Shown: piece by piece, positions 40,747-50,298 of the stretch
Position numbering within the stretch: position 1 is the stretch's first letter
Layout: every line of letters begins with the position of its first letter
Assembly (NCBI RefSeq): GCF_014483895.1
Contig: NZ_CP059987.1
Span: 2,604,001-2,668,000, forward strand
Reading direction: 5' to 3'
DNA: 64,000 nucleotides
Origin: Protaetiibacter sp. SSC-01
GTDB taxonomy: Bacteria; Actinomycetota; Actinomycetes; Actinomycetales; Microbacteriaceae
Program-made: the position numbers and the translations under genes
The notes under the pieces: model-generated
What the model saw: the letters and a program-made list of their open reading frames with translations, nothing else
What the model was told of the DNA's origin: nothing
Databases searched by the model: none

Positions 40747-43220
40747 TGGCCGTGCGGCTGGGGGCGGCCGAGCTCTACGTGCGCGCCGTCGCGGCGGGCA
40801 ACGCGGGGCGGCACGCGGCCGCCCGGCGCGACCTGCTCGCCGCCCGCGAGCGCGAGCCCGACCCCGACACGGCCGCGCTCGTCGCCGGCACGCTCGCCTA
40901 CCTCGACTCCGAGACGGGCTCGCCCGCCGAGGCGATCGCGACGATCGAGGAGGTGCTGCGCGATCCGCAGCTGGCCGAGCAGACGCGCGCCGTGCTCACG
41001 AGCCAGCGCGGTCTCCTCGAACTGCGCCGCGGCCGCGACGACGACGCCCTCCGGCACCTGGGCGACGCGATCGAGCGCCTCGGCGACCACCCCGTCGCCC
41101 TCGGCCGCGCGCACCTCAACCGGGGGCTCGTGCGGCTCGGCCGGTCCGACGTCGACGGTGCGGAGCGCGACTTCGCGCGCGCCGCGCAGGCGTTCGCGCG
41201 CGCGGGCGACGCGGTCGAGGAGGCGAAGGCGCACAGCAACGAGGGCTACGCGGCGATGCTGCGCGGCGACCTGGGCCGTGCGATCGGCACGATGGATGCG
41301 GCGGCGCGCGTGCTCGGCGAGCTCTCGCCCGTCATGCGCGCGGTGAGCGACGGCGACCGCGCGGAGGCCCTGCTCGCGGCGGGCATGACAGCGGATGCCG
41401 TGGCCCTCCTCGAAGACGCCGCCCGCATCTACGGGGCCCGGCGGCTGCGGCAGGCGCAGGCGGAGGCCGAGCTGCTGCTCGCGCGCGCCCTCCTCGAGGA
41501 GGAGCCCGCACGGGCCGCGCAGGTCGCATCCCGGGCGGCCCGCCGCCTGCGCGGACGCGGCAACGCGAGCTGGGCGGTGCGGGCGGACGCGCTCGTGGCG
41601 ACCGGTCGTCTGCGAGCGGGCACGGCATCCGCTGCCCACCGCGACGGTGCGCGGGAGCTCGCGCGCGAGCTCGAGGCCCTGCACCGCCGCGACGACGCCG
41701 CCCTCCTGCGGCTCGAGCTCGCGCTCGACGCCCTCGCGCGGGGCGATGCGGCCGACGCGCGCGCTCTGCGTCATGCCGCGCATCCGGATGCCGACGCCCC
41801 GCTCGCGGTGCAGGTGCGCGCCGCCGAGGTCGACGCGGGCCTCGCCGCAGCCGGCGGCGACGCGGATGCGCTGCTCGCCTCGGCCGCCCACGGCATCGAG
41901 ACCCTCACGACCTGGCAGGCGAGCCTCGGCAGCCTCGAGCTGCACAGCGGCGCCGCGGTGCACGGGCGCCGGCTCGCCGTGCTCGGCACGCGCGCCGCTC
42001 TCGACCGCGGCGACCCGCAGGAGGTGCTCGACTGGTCGGAGCGCGTGCGACGGTTGAGCGGCAGCTTCCCGCCCCTGCGCCCGCCCGCCGACCCCGAGGT
42101 CGCCACGGCCCTCACCGAGCTGCGCGAGCTGCAGCGCTCCGACGCGAGCCCCGCCACCCACGCGCGCGCCGCCGGGCTCCGCGACGAGGTGCGCCGGGCG
42201 CACTGGGCGGATGCGGCGCGCGCGACCCGCAGCTCGGACGCGGTCGTCGTCGACGAGCTCGGCGCGGCCCTCGCCGCCGACGGTGCAGCCTTCGTGACCC
42301 ACCTCTGGACCGAGGAGGGTCTCGCCGCGCTCGCGATCGCGCCCGGCACGGCCCCCGGCGGCCGCATCGTCGAGCTCGGGCGTGCGCGCGTCGAGGAGCT
42401 GCTCGGCGGCCTGCTCGCCGACCTCGACGTCGCCGCGACGACCCTCCCCGCCGTGCTGCGCGAGACCGTCGACACGGCCCTCGCCCGCCGGCTCGCCGAG
42501 CTCGACGCGCTCCTGCTCACCCCGCTCGGCGACGTCATCGCCGCCGCCGACCGGCTCGTGCTCGCGCCATCGGGAGCCCTCGCGGGCGTGCCGTGGCCCA
42601 TGCTGCCGAGCGTCGCGGGCCGGCCGCTCGTCGTCGCCGAATCAGCCCGGCGCTGGCTCGACGAGCGCCGCCCGCCCGCGGCGCCCCGCAGCGTCGGGTT
42701 CGCCTCCGGTCCCGGCGTCACGCGCGCCCGCGACGAGCTCGAGGCCGCCGCCGCCGTATGGCCCGCCGAGGCACGCGAGGTGCGCCACGACGCCACGGCC
42801 GCAGAGGTCACGGCCGTCGCCGAGCGCGTCGACCTCCTGCACATCGCGGCGCACGGGCGGCACTCGGCCGAGCATCCGCTCTTCTCCGGGTTCGAGCTCG
42901 CCGACGGCCCCTGGTTCGGCTACGACATCGACCAGCTCGCGCGGACGCCGGATGCCGTCGTCATGTCGGCGTGCGAGCTCGGCCGCTCCGCGAGCCGCTG
43001 GGGCCTCGAGGCCCTCGGCATGGCGCGCGCCTGGCTGCAGTCGGGCGCCCGCTCGGTGCTCGCGGCGCCCGCGGCCGTGGGCGACGAGGCGGCATCCGAG
43101 CTGCTGCCCGCCGTGCACCGAGAGCTCGCACGCGGGCGCGGCATGGCCGACGCCCTGAGCCTCGCGACCACCGCGACCGGTCTCAGAACGCCGTTCCTCG
43201 CGCGCGGCTCAGGGTGGTGA
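40746..43220 (+). CDS. TPR-CHAT caspase-like protease
   Basis: 824 aa. The N-terminal ~480 residues are helical tetratricopeptide-like repeats (HLNRGLVRLGRSDVDGAERD; AHSNEGYAAMLRGDLGRAIG). The C-terminal CHAT domain (about 540-824) has the catalytic dyad His703 (LLHIAAHGRHS) and Cys743 (VVMSACELGRS) and the closing GARSVLAAPAAVGDEAASEL. CHAT proteases are clan CD relatives of caspases and separase; TPR-CHAT proteins act as ligand- or protein-gated proteases elsewhere. Here it is coupled to a subtilisin and a sigma factor, so targets may be within the operon. It ends 7 nt from a convergent gene. Confidence 0.9.
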   Translation: MAVRLGAAELYVRAVAAGNAGRHAAARRDLLAAREREPDPDTAALVAGTLAYLDSETGSPAEAIATIEEVLRDPQLAEQTRAVLTSQRGLLELRRGRDDDALRHLGDAIERLGDHPVALGRAHLNRGLVRLGRSDVDGAERDFARAAQAFARAGDAVEEAKAHSNEGYAAMLRGDLGRAIGTMDAAARVLGELSPVMRAVSDGDRAEALLAAGMTADAVALLEDAARIYGARRLRQAQAEAELLLARALLEEEPARAAQVASRAARRLRGRGNASWAVRADALVATGRLRAGTASAAHRDGARELARELEALHRRDDAALLRLELALDALARGDAADARALRHAAHPDADAPLAVQVRAAEVDAGLAAAGGDADALLASAAHGIETLTTWQASLGSLELHSGAAVHGRRLAVLGTRAALDRGDPQEVLDWSERVRRLSGSFPPLRPPADPEVATALTELRELQRSDASPATHARAAGLRDEVRRAHWADAARATRSSDAVVVDELGAALAADGAAFVTHLWTEEGLAALAIAPGTAPGGRIVELGRARVEELLGGLLADLDVAATTLPAVLRETVDTALARRLAELDALLLTPLGDVIAAADRLVLAPSGALAGVPWPMLPSVAGRPLVVAESARRWLDERRPPAAPRSVGFASGPGVTRARDELEAAAAVWPAEAREVRHDATAAEVTAVAERVDLLHIAAHGRHSAEHPLFSGFELADGPWFGYDIDQLARTPDAVVMSACELGRSASRWGLEALGMARAWLQSGARSVLAAPAAVGDEAASELLPAVHRELARGRGMADALSLATTATGLRTPFLARGSGW

Positions 43221-43227
43221 CGGGCTG

Positions 43228-43626
43228 CTACGGAAGCACCGTCAGCCCGCCGAACCACCAGACGCCCGCGCGATCGACGACGAGATCGATGCCGACCCGC
43301 GCATCCGCGACGCCGAGCACCGCGACGAGCAGCTCGGCCGCCGCGAGCGTGCGCCCCGGCACTGCGGCGCCCAGCAGCATCTCGATGCGGCGCGCGTCGG
43401 CGACGCGGCCCGACAGCACGACGAGCTGGACGACCCGCCCCTCCGGACCACCGGCGTGCAGGGCGCCTTCGAGGAGGGGGTCCGGAGAGGCGTCGTCGTC
43501 CCAGCACACGGCGGGACAGTCGAACCCGGCCCGGGAGGCCGCGAACGCGGCGAGAAGCGGGTCAGGTGACCGCTGGGCGACGGCGGGTTCCCCGAGCGCT
43601 CTCGGTTCGTCGACGATCGTCATCAT
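43228..43626 (-). CDS. Unknown 132-residue protein convergent to the CHAT gene
   Basis: No family recognised. The first 40 residues are Pro/Ala-rich, then two cysteines (FDCPAVCWDDDASPDPLL), then an alternating strand/helix region (GRVVQLVVLSGRVADARRIE; ELLVAVLGVADARVGIDLVV) ending WWFGGLTVLP. GGGAGGAG lies 5 nt before the first of two adjacent ATGs, so it is well translated. It starts next to the cardiolipin synthase promoter region; whether it belongs to the protease system is open. Confidence 0.75.
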   Translation of the reverse strand: MMTIVDEPRALGEPAVAQRSPDPLLAAFAASRAGFDCPAVCWDDDASPDPLLEGALHAGGPEGRVVQLVVLSGRVADARRIEMLLGAAVPGRTLAAAELLVAVLGVADARVGIDLVVDRAGVWWFGGLTVLP

Positions 43627-43753
43627 CCGCTCCTCCCGATCCGACGGGATGCCGCGGAGGATCCGCGACAGGGATCAAGAGCGCGAGCGCCCCCGCCTGA
43701 TACACGGATGCGGTGGAATGGCGGCGGAGGCCCGCTCAGGCCAGACTGAGCGG

Positions 43754-45223
43754 ATGGACGATCGACTGCTCGCGTGGCTCTCGCTCGCGTCGGTCATCGC
43801 CCTCATCGTCGTCGACCTGGGTGTGCGCATCGCCGCGCTCATCATCGTGCCCCGCAACCGGCGCCCTCAGACGGCGATGGCGTGGCTGCTCGCGATCTTC
43901 TTCATCCCCTATCTCGGCATCCTGTTCTTCCTGCTGTTCGGCAGCGCGCGGCTCCCCAAGGGTCGGCGGCGCAAGCAGCGCGAGATCAACGAGTACATCC
44001 TCGAGACCACCGAGGGCATCGACCTCGTGCAGAAGGACCCGGCGTGGCCGACCTGGCTCGAGCCGCTCGTCGAGCTCAACCGCACGCTCGGCGCGATGCC
44101 GCTCGTCGGCGGCAACAGCGCGCGCATGTGGGCCGACAACCAGGAGGCCTTCGACGCGATGACGGAGGAGATCCGTGCGGCGAAGCGCATCGTCCACGTC
44201 GAGTTCTACATCCTGTCGCTCGACGACACGACGCGGCCGTTCTTCCAGGCGCTCGCGGATGCGCGTGCCCGCGGCGTGAAGGTGCGCGTGCTGCTCGACC
44301 ACCTCGGCAACCTGCAGTACCCCGGCTTCCGCCGCACGAAGAGGTTCCTGAACGCGGCCGGCATCGAGTGGCACCTCATGCTGCCGCTGCAGCCCTACAA
44401 GGGGAAGTTCCAGCGGCCCGATCTGCGCAACCACCGCAAGCTGCTCGTCATCGACGGCGAGGTCGCCTTCACAGGTTCGCTCAACGTCATCGAGACGCCG
44501 TACCAGAAGAAGAAGAACCACAAGAAGGGCCTGCACTGGAAGGACTACTGGGTGCGGTTCGAGGGTCCCGTCGTCGCCGGCATCGACGCGATCTTCGTGA
44601 CCGACTGGTACTCCGAGACGGATGAGCTGCTCATGCGCGAGGCCGCCCCCGTGCGGCTTTCGGGCGACGGGCACCTCGACTGCCAGGTCGTGCCGAGCGG
44701 CCCCGGGTTCTCGGTCGAGAACAACCTGCGCCTCTTCAACTCGCTCGTCTACAACGCGCAGAAGCGCATCGTGCTCGTGAGCCCCTACTTCGTGCCCGAC
44801 GACTCGATGCTCTACGCCGTCACGACGGCCGCGCAGTCGGGCCTCCACGTCGAGCTCTTCGTCTCCGAGATCGGCGACCAGTTCATGGTGTACCACGCGC
44901 AGCGCAGCTACTACGAGGCGCTGCTCAGGGCGGGCGTCAAGATCTACCTCTACCCCGCGCCGACGATCCTGCACGCGAAGCACATGACCTTCGACGACGA
45001 GGTCGCCATCATCGGCTCGAGCAACATGGACATGCGCTCGTTCACCCTCGACCTCGAGATCTCGGTCATGGTGCACGGCGAGCCGTTCCTCGGCCAGCTG
45101 CGCGAGGTCGAGGACGCCTACCGCGCGGTGAGCCGCGAGCTCACGCTCGAGGAGTGGAACCAGCGGGGGCGCGGCATCCGCATCGTCGACAACCTCATGC
45201 GCCTGACGGCCGGCCTGCAGTAG
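43754..45223 (+). CDS. cls: Cardiolipin synthase
   Basis: 489-aa membrane enzyme of the phospholipase D family that joins two phosphatidylglycerols. Two N-terminal helices (LLAWLSLASVIALIVVDLGV and AMAWLLAIFFIPYLGILFFL, the PLDc_N domain) precede two catalytic HKD motifs: NHRKLLVIDGEVAFTGSLN and LHAKHMTFDDEVAIIGSSN. Length and both motifs fit bacterial Cls. It is transcribed alone; the 127 nt upstream hold no clear promoter box. Confidence 0.93.
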   Translation: MDDRLLAWLSLASVIALIVVDLGVRIAALIIVPRNRRPQTAMAWLLAIFFIPYLGILFFLLFGSARLPKGRRRKQREINEYILETTEGIDLVQKDPAWPTWLEPLVELNRTLGAMPLVGGNSARMWADNQEAFDAMTEEIRAAKRIVHVEFYILSLDDTTRPFFQALADARARGVKVRVLLDHLGNLQYPGFRRTKRFLNAAGIEWHLMLPLQPYKGKFQRPDLRNHRKLLVIDGEVAFTGSLNVIETPYQKKKNHKKGLHWKDYWVRFEGPVVAGIDAIFVTDWYSETDELLMREAAPVRLSGDGHLDCQVVPSGPGFSVENNLRLFNSLVYNAQKRIVLVSPYFVPDDSMLYAVTTAAQSGLHVELFVSEIGDQFMVYHAQRSYYEALLRAGVKIYLYPAPTILHAKHMTFDDEVAIIGSSNMDMRSFTLDLEISVMVHGEPFLGQLREVEDAYRAVSRELTLEEWNQRGRGIRIVDNLMRLTAGLQ

Positions 45224-45238
45224 CCGACCGATCGCGTA

Positions 45239-46585
45239 TCAGTCGCGCGAGATGCGCACCATCTCCTCGCGCGGCACGACCTTGATGCGCGCGCGGCCGT
45301 GCGGCTGCCCGAGCGCCATCTCGTGCTCGTCGAGGCGGTGCCAGCCGTCGAGGTCGGTGTAGATCACGCCGCGCTCCTGCAGGAGGGCGGGGATCGCGTC
45401 CTCCTCGGGCTCCGACGGGGTCCACCAGCTCGCCTGGCCCTTCACGAGGTGCGAGATGGTCTCCATGGCATCCGACTTCGTGTGACCGATGAGGCCCACG
45501 GGACCGCGCTTGATCCAGCCCGTCGCGTACACGCCCGGCACGACCTCGTTGTGGTGGTCGACCACCTGGCCCTCGTGGTTCGGGATGACGCCGCGGTCCT
45601 CGTCGAACGGGATGCCGTCGAGCGGCGAGCCGAAGTAGCCGACCGCTCGGTACAGCGCCTGGATGGGCACCTCGCGGATCTCGCCCGTGCCGCGCACGCC
45701 GCCCGAGCCGTCGGGCTCCGTGCGCTCGTACCGGAACGCCGTGATGCCGTGCTCGTCGCCGACGACCTCGAGCGGCTTCGCGTAGAAGTGCAGGTGCAGG
45801 CGACGCGACGCCTGGCCGACCTCGCGCTGACGCCACTGGCTGAGCACCTTGTCGATCACGAACACCTGCTTGTTCGACTCGATCGCGCGGCGCGACGCCT
45901 CGTCGTAGTCGAAGTCCTCGTCGTACACGATCATGTCGACGTCGCGCAGCTCGCCGAGCTCGCGCAGCTCGAGCGGTGTGAACTTCACCTGCATGGGGCC
46001 GCGGCGGCCGAACACGTGCACGTCGGTGACGGGCGAGACCTTGAGCCCCTCGTAGACGTTGTCGGGGATCTCCGTCGGCAGCAGGTCCTCGGGGTGCTTC
46101 GCGAGGATGCGGGCCACGTCGAGAGCGACGTTGCCGTTGCCGATCACGGCGACCGACTGCGCCTCGAGCGGCCACTCGCGCGGGTAGTCGGGGTGGCCGT
46201 CGTACCAGCTCACGAAGTCGGCGGCGCCGTAGCTGCCGGGCAGGTCGATGCCCGGGATGTCGAGCGACGCATCCCGCACCGCGCCCGTCGCGAAGATGAC
46301 CGCGTGGTAGTGCTTCTTGAGGTCGTCGAGGGTGATGTCGCGCCCGTACAGCACGTTGCCGAAGATGCGGATGTCGCCGCGGTCGAGCACCTCGCGCAGC
46401 GCCGTGATGATGCCCTTGATGCGCGGGTGGTCGGGGGCGACGCCGTAGCGCACGAGGCCGTAGGGGGCGGGCAGCTGCTCGAACAGGTCGATCGAGACGT
46501 CGAAGCTGCGCTCGTACTTGAGCAGGATGTCGGCGGCGTAGATGCCGGCGGGGCCGGCGCCGACGATCGCGAGACGGAGCTTCAT
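45239..46585 (-). CDS. FprA-type ferredoxin/flavodoxin-NADP+ reductase
   Basis: 448-aa FAD enzyme of the adrenodoxin reductase family. FAD site LAIVGAGPAGIYAADILL (5-22), NADP site SVAVIGNGNVALDVARIL, family motifs LFEQLPAPYGLVRYGVAPDH and ATGWIKRGPVGLIGHTKSDA. It moves electrons between NADPH and ferredoxins. GGAAGGA lies 9 nt before the ATG. It follows the polyprenyl synthase and menG genes on the same strand, suggesting a respiratory gene string. Confidence 0.93.
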   Translation of the reverse strand: MKLRLAIVGAGPAGIYAADILLKYERSFDVSIDLFEQLPAPYGLVRYGVAPDHPRIKGIITALREVLDRGDIRIFGNVLYGRDITLDDLKKHYHAVIFATGAVRDASLDIPGIDLPGSYGAADFVSWYDGHPDYPREWPLEAQSVAVIGNGNVALDVARILAKHPEDLLPTEIPDNVYEGLKVSPVTDVHVFGRRGPMQVKFTPLELRELGELRDVDMIVYDEDFDYDEASRRAIESNKQVFVIDKVLSQWRQREVGQASRRLHLHFYAKPLEVVGDEHGITAFRYERTEPDGSGGVRGTGEIREVPIQALYRAVGYFGSPLDGIPFDEDRGVIPNHEGQVVDHHNEVVPGVYATGWIKRGPVGLIGHTKSDAMETISHLVKGQASWWTPSEPEEDAIPALLQERGVIYTDLDGWHRLDEHEMALGQPHGRARIKVVPREEMVRISRD

Positions 46586-46647
46586 GGGGGGTGATCCTTC
46601 CTGTGCGCCTGCGGCGCTGAGTGCGTACGGGGAGGCGGTGGGAGCGC

Positions 46648-47709
46648 TCAGCCGGAGCGCTCGACGATCGCCTGCGCGAAACGGCTGAGCGACTTCTTCA
46701 CGGGCCCCTCGGGCAGCGGCTCGAGCGCCGCGACCGCGTCGTCGGCCCAGCGGCGGGCCTCCGCGAGCGTCGCCTCGGTCACCGGATGCTCGCGCAGCTC
46801 CGCGACCGCCTGGGCGAAGAGCTCGGTGTCGGCGTCGGGGGCGAGGCCCGCGTCGAGGCGGGCCAGGAGCGCGGCTGCCTCCGCATCCGTCTGGGCCTCG
46901 CGACGCAGGTACAGCAGCGGCAGGGTCGGCACACCCGCGCGCAGGTCGGTGCCCGCCGCCTTGCCGGTCTGCTCGATCGCGGCCGAGAGGTCGATGACGT
47001 CGTCGACGAGCTGGAAGGCCACACCCACCTTCTCGCCGAACACCTCGACCGGCTTGCGGTACTCGTCGGGGGCGTTCGAGAAGATGACGCCCACGAGCGC
47101 CGCGCACGAGATGAGCGAGCCGGTCTTGTCGGCGAGCACGCCGAGGTAGTGCTCGATGGGGTCCTGGCCGGGCTGCGGGCCGACCGTCTCGTGCAGCTGG
47201 CCGAGGCACAGGCGCTCGAAGACGTCGGCCTGGATCGTGAGGGCGCGCTCGCCGAGACCCGCGATGAGCTTCGAGGCGCGCGCGAACAGCAGGTCGCCCG
47301 TGAGGATCGCGACCGAGTTGCCCCACACCGTCTGAGCGCTCGGCACACCGCGCCGCACCTGCGCGTCGTCCATGACGTCGTCGTGGTAGAGCGACGCGAC
47401 GTGCGTGATCTCGACCGCCTGCGCCGCCACCACGACGTCGTCGGACGCGCCCTCGCCGAGCTGCGCCGTGAGGAGCGCGAGCACCGGGCGCACGCGCTTC
47501 CCGCCCGCGTCGAGCAGGTAGCGGCCCGCGGCATCCGCGATGTCGTCGGCGAACGAGAGCTGCGCCGTGAGACCGGCCTCGACCTTCTCGAGGCCCGCCT
47601 CGATGGCGCGCGCGAAGCTCTTCTCCTCGTTCGACGCGAAGAGCGCGTCGCCGAGGCCGAGCGAGGCGCCGAGCGTGCGGCGCCGGACGATCGAGGGGGA
47701 CGGGGTCAC
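46648..47709 (-). CDS. Polyprenyl diphosphate synthase (menaquinone side chain)
   Basis: 353-aa trans-prenyltransferase. First Asp-rich motif SLYHDDVMDDAQVRRG, second FQLVDDVIDLSA, and GGKRVRPVLAL near the N-terminus. A small residue pattern before the first motif fits long-chain products. Position directly after menG (16 nt gap) indicates that it makes the isoprenoid tail used by MenA. GTG start. Confidence 0.92.
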   Translation of the reverse strand: MTPSPSIVRRRTLGASLGLGDALFASNEEKSFARAIEAGLEKVEAGLTAQLSFADDIADAAGRYLLDAGGKRVRPVLALLTAQLGEGASDDVVVAAQAVEITHVASLYHDDVMDDAQVRRGVPSAQTVWGNSVAILTGDLLFARASKLIAGLGERALTIQADVFERLCLGQLHETVGPQPGQDPIEHYLGVLADKTGSLISCAALVGVIFSNAPDEYRKPVEVFGEKVGVAFQLVDDVIDLSAAIEQTGKAAGTDLRAGVPTLPLLYLRREAQTDAEAAALLARLDAGLAPDADTELFAQAVAELREHPVTEATLAEARRWADDAVAALEPLPEGPVKKSLSRFAQAIVERSG

Positions 47710-47725
47710 GTTGCGGCCGATCGGG

Positions 47726-48478
47726 TCAGGTCGTCGGGCGCGGCGCGCGGCGGCGTGCGTGAGACGCGCGGACGGCCGGGTCGACGGGCTTGCGGGCTCG
47801 ATGCAGGGCGACGACGCCGCCCGTGAGGTTGCGGTGGGCGACGCGGGCGAAGCCGACGCCGCGGATCCACTTCGACAGGGCCTGCTGGTCGGGCCACTGG
47901 TTGATCGACTCCATGAGGTACTCGTAGGCGTCGGGGTTGCTGCTCGCGAGCTTCGTGACGACGGGCATGCCGAGCTTCATCCAGCCGTCGTAGCCGAGGC
48001 GCATGACCGGGTTCGTGGGGTGCGAGAACTCGCAGATGACGAGGCGACCACCGGGCTTGAGCACGCGGTACATCTCGCCGAGCGCGACGATCGGGTCGGA
48101 GATGTTGCGCAGTCCGAAGCTGATCGTGACGGCGTCGAACTCGTCGTCGCCGAACGGCAGGCGCTCGGCGTCGGCCTCGACGAACTCGAGCTTGGGGTGG
48201 CGCTTGCGCCCCTCCGCGATCATGCCGGGCGAGAAGTCGACGGCGACGACGGTCGCGCCCGACTTCGCGATCGCGGCGGACGAGGTGCCCGTGCCCGCGG
48301 CGATGTCGAGGATGCGCTCGCCCGGCTGCGGGTCGATGGCCCGCACGGTGGCGATACGCCAGAGCGGCGCGTTGCCGAGCGAGAGGATGTCGTTGGTGCG
48401 GTCGTAGCCGCGGGCGACGTCGTCGAACATGCCGGACACCTCGTCCGGCCGCTTCTCCATGTCCGCCCTGTTCACCAC
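47726..48478 (-). CDS. menG: Demethylmenaquinone methyltransferase
   Basis: 250-aa SAM-dependent methyltransferase, last step of menaquinone synthesis. UbiE/MenG signatures: MFDDVARGYDRTNDILSLG, the SAM motif LDIAAGTGTSSAAIA, DAVTISFGLRNI and RVLKPGGRLVICEFSHPT. A basic C-terminal tail of about 20 residues extends past the family end. Two adjacent GTG codons are possible starts; TAGGAT (48484-48489) lies 5 or 8 nt upstream. It is divergent from menF. Confidence 0.93.
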   Translation of the reverse strand: MVNRADMEKRPDEVSGMFDDVARGYDRTNDILSLGNAPLWRIATVRAIDPQPGERILDIAAGTGTSSAAIAKSGATVVAVDFSPGMIAEGRKRHPKLEFVEADAERLPFGDDEFDAVTISFGLRNISDPIVALGEMYRVLKPGGRLVICEFSHPTNPVMRLGYDGWMKLGMPVVTKLASSNPDAYEYLMESINQWPDQQALSKWIRGVGFARVAHRNLTGGVVALHRARKPVDPAVRASHARRRAPRPTT

Positions 48479-48562
48479 CGGCCATCCTATCCGGGCCGTA
48501 TGCGGGCACGCCCGGGCCCTTCGGCCCCACAGCGTGCGCGCAACGCGGCCTAGGGTGGAGTC

Positions 48563-49813
48563 GTGACCGTTCCCGAGGGCTCAGCGCCCGCGCTCACCGC
48601 CCGCACCCGGGTGGTCGAGCCGGTGGCATCCCTGCTCCCGCTCCTCGACCCCCGCGCGCCTCTCGTCTTCATGCGCCGCGGCGAGGGCGTCGCCGGGCTC
48701 GGCGAGGCGCTGCGCCTCACCTTCCGCGGCCCCGACCGCATCGCCGAGGCGGCCGAGACGTGGCGGCGCATCGCATCCGCCGCGACCGTCGACGACCCGG
48801 TCGGCAAGTCGGGCTCCGGCCTGCTCGCCTTCGGCGCCTTCACGTTCGACGAGACGTCGGCGTTCGAGAGCGTGCTCATCGTTCCCCGCACGATCGTGGG
48901 CCGCCGCGACGGCCTCACCTGGATCACGGATGTCGCAGTCGCGGGTGAGGACACCCCCGCCTCCCAGCCGGCCCCTTCCGCCCTCGGCGCCGAGTTCCGC
49001 CTGTCGCTGCAGCCGGGCGACGTGAGCCCCGAGCTCTACCGCGACCTCGTCGCGCGCGCCGTCGACCGCATTCGCTCGGGCGAGCTGCGCAAGGTCGTGC
49101 TCGCGCGCGACCTCGTCGGCCACCTGCCCGAGGGCGGCGACCTGCGCCGCGTGCTCACCGACCTCGCGCTCGGCTACCCCGACACGTGGACCTTCGCCGT
49201 CGACGGCCACATCGGCTCGAGCCCCGAGACGCTCGTGCGCGTCAACCACGGCAAGGTGACGGCGCGCGTGCTCGCCGGCTCGATCGCCCGCGGTGCCGAC
49301 GCGGATGCTGACCACGCCGCCGCCCTGCGTCTCGCCACCTCCACGAAGGACCTCGACGAGCACCGCTACGCCGTGCAGAGCGTGCTCGACGCGCTCGCCC
49401 CGCACGCGCGTGCGGGGGTGTCGGCGAGCGAGATCCCGTTCACGCTCAAGCTGCCGAACCTGTGGCACCTCGCGACCAACATCGAGGGCACGTTGTCGGA
49501 CGTCTCGTCGGCGCTCGACCTCGCGGCGGCGCTGCACCCCACCGCCGCCGTCGCGGGCACGCCGACCTCGAAGGCCATGGACCTCATCCGCGAGCTCGAG
49601 CCCCTCGACCGCGGACGCTACGGCGGACCCGTGGGCTGGGTCGACGCCGACGGAGACGGCAAGTGGGCCGTGTCGCTGCGCTCCGCCGAGGTCACGCCGG
49701 GCGGCGACATCCGCGCATATGCCGGCGGCGGCATCCTCGCGGCCTCGGACCCGGATGTGGAGCTCGCGGAGACGAAGCTCAAGTTCCGGCCCGTGGTGGA
49801 GGCGTTCGCGTAG
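48563..49813 (+). CDS. menF: Isochorismate synthase
   Basis: 416-aa chorismate-utilising enzyme, first step of menaquinone synthesis. C-terminal core: ELRKVVLARDLVGHLP (Lys as base), SPETLVRVNHGKVTARVLAGSI, HRYAVQSVLDAL, HPTAAVAGTPTSKAMDLI, GGPVGWVDADGDGKWAVSLR and AYAGGGILAASDPDVELAET with the Mg-binding Glu. GTG start 6 nt after TAGGGT (48551-48556). The salicylate synthase alternative is unlikely in this men gene context. Confidence 0.93.
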   Translation: MTVPEGSAPALTARTRVVEPVASLLPLLDPRAPLVFMRRGEGVAGLGEALRLTFRGPDRIAEAAETWRRIASAATVDDPVGKSGSGLLAFGAFTFDETSAFESVLIVPRTIVGRRDGLTWITDVAVAGEDTPASQPAPSALGAEFRLSLQPGDVSPELYRDLVARAVDRIRSGELRKVVLARDLVGHLPEGGDLRRVLTDLALGYPDTWTFAVDGHIGSSPETLVRVNHGKVTARVLAGSIARGADADADHAAALRLATSTKDLDEHRYAVQSVLDALAPHARAGVSASEIPFTLKLPNLWHLATNIEGTLSDVSSALDLAAALHPTAAVAGTPTSKAMDLIRELEPLDRGRYGGPVGWVDADGDGKWAVSLRSAEVTPGGDIRAYAGGGILAASDPDVELAETKLKFRPVVEAFA

Positions 49814-49905
49814 GAGCGGTCGCGCTGCGCGCGGCTGCGTCGTCGGCGCCTGCGGCGCCGGGGCTGCCGCACGCCCGCGGGGGTGCCGCGTCGCCCCCGC
49901 TCCGC

Positions 49906-50169
49906 TGGTTGAGTAGCGCCGCGCCCCTTCTCCGCTGGTTGAGTAGCGCCGCGCGCGAAGCGCACGACGCGTATCGACACCCTCGCAGGGCTCCTCCGCC
50001 GTTGGTTGAGTAGCGCCGCGCGCGAAGCGCACGACGCGTATCGAAACCCTCGCACCCACGTATCAACAGCGGGCCAAGGGATGCGCTACCTCCGCACGTC
50101 ATGCGCGCCTCCGGTTTCGATACCGCGCGTCGCGCGCTGCGCGCACGGCGCGCGGCACTCAACCAGCGG
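49906..50169 (+). repeat. Hairpin repeat cluster with a composite copy
   Basis: Two half copies (CGCTGGTTGAGTAGCGCCGC near 49906 and 49938, the second reaching CGTATCGACACC near 49981) precede a full composite at 50001-50169 (TTGGTTGAGTAGCGCC ... CGTATCGAAACC ... GGTTTCGATACCGCG ... GGCACTCAACCAGCGG). The 527 nt between menF and the kinase gene hold these repeats, a GC-rich stretch (50170-50280) with GCGCAGC-type runs, and the promoter; no gene is seen. Confidence 0.85.
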
Positions 50170-50298
50170 TGAACACGCGGCGCAGCACGCGAAGCGGAGC
50201 GGAGCGCAGGGGCAGCGCGCCCTGCGCAGCAGGGCGGCGACGCGCAGCGGCACGCAGCACCCCGCGACCAGCGGCACCGCGACACCCCGCGGGACGCG

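Noticed and set aside
40548-42302. A 584-codon minus-strand frame inside the CHAT gene
   Set aside because: Antisense shadow of the TPR region; no ribosome site and no domain.
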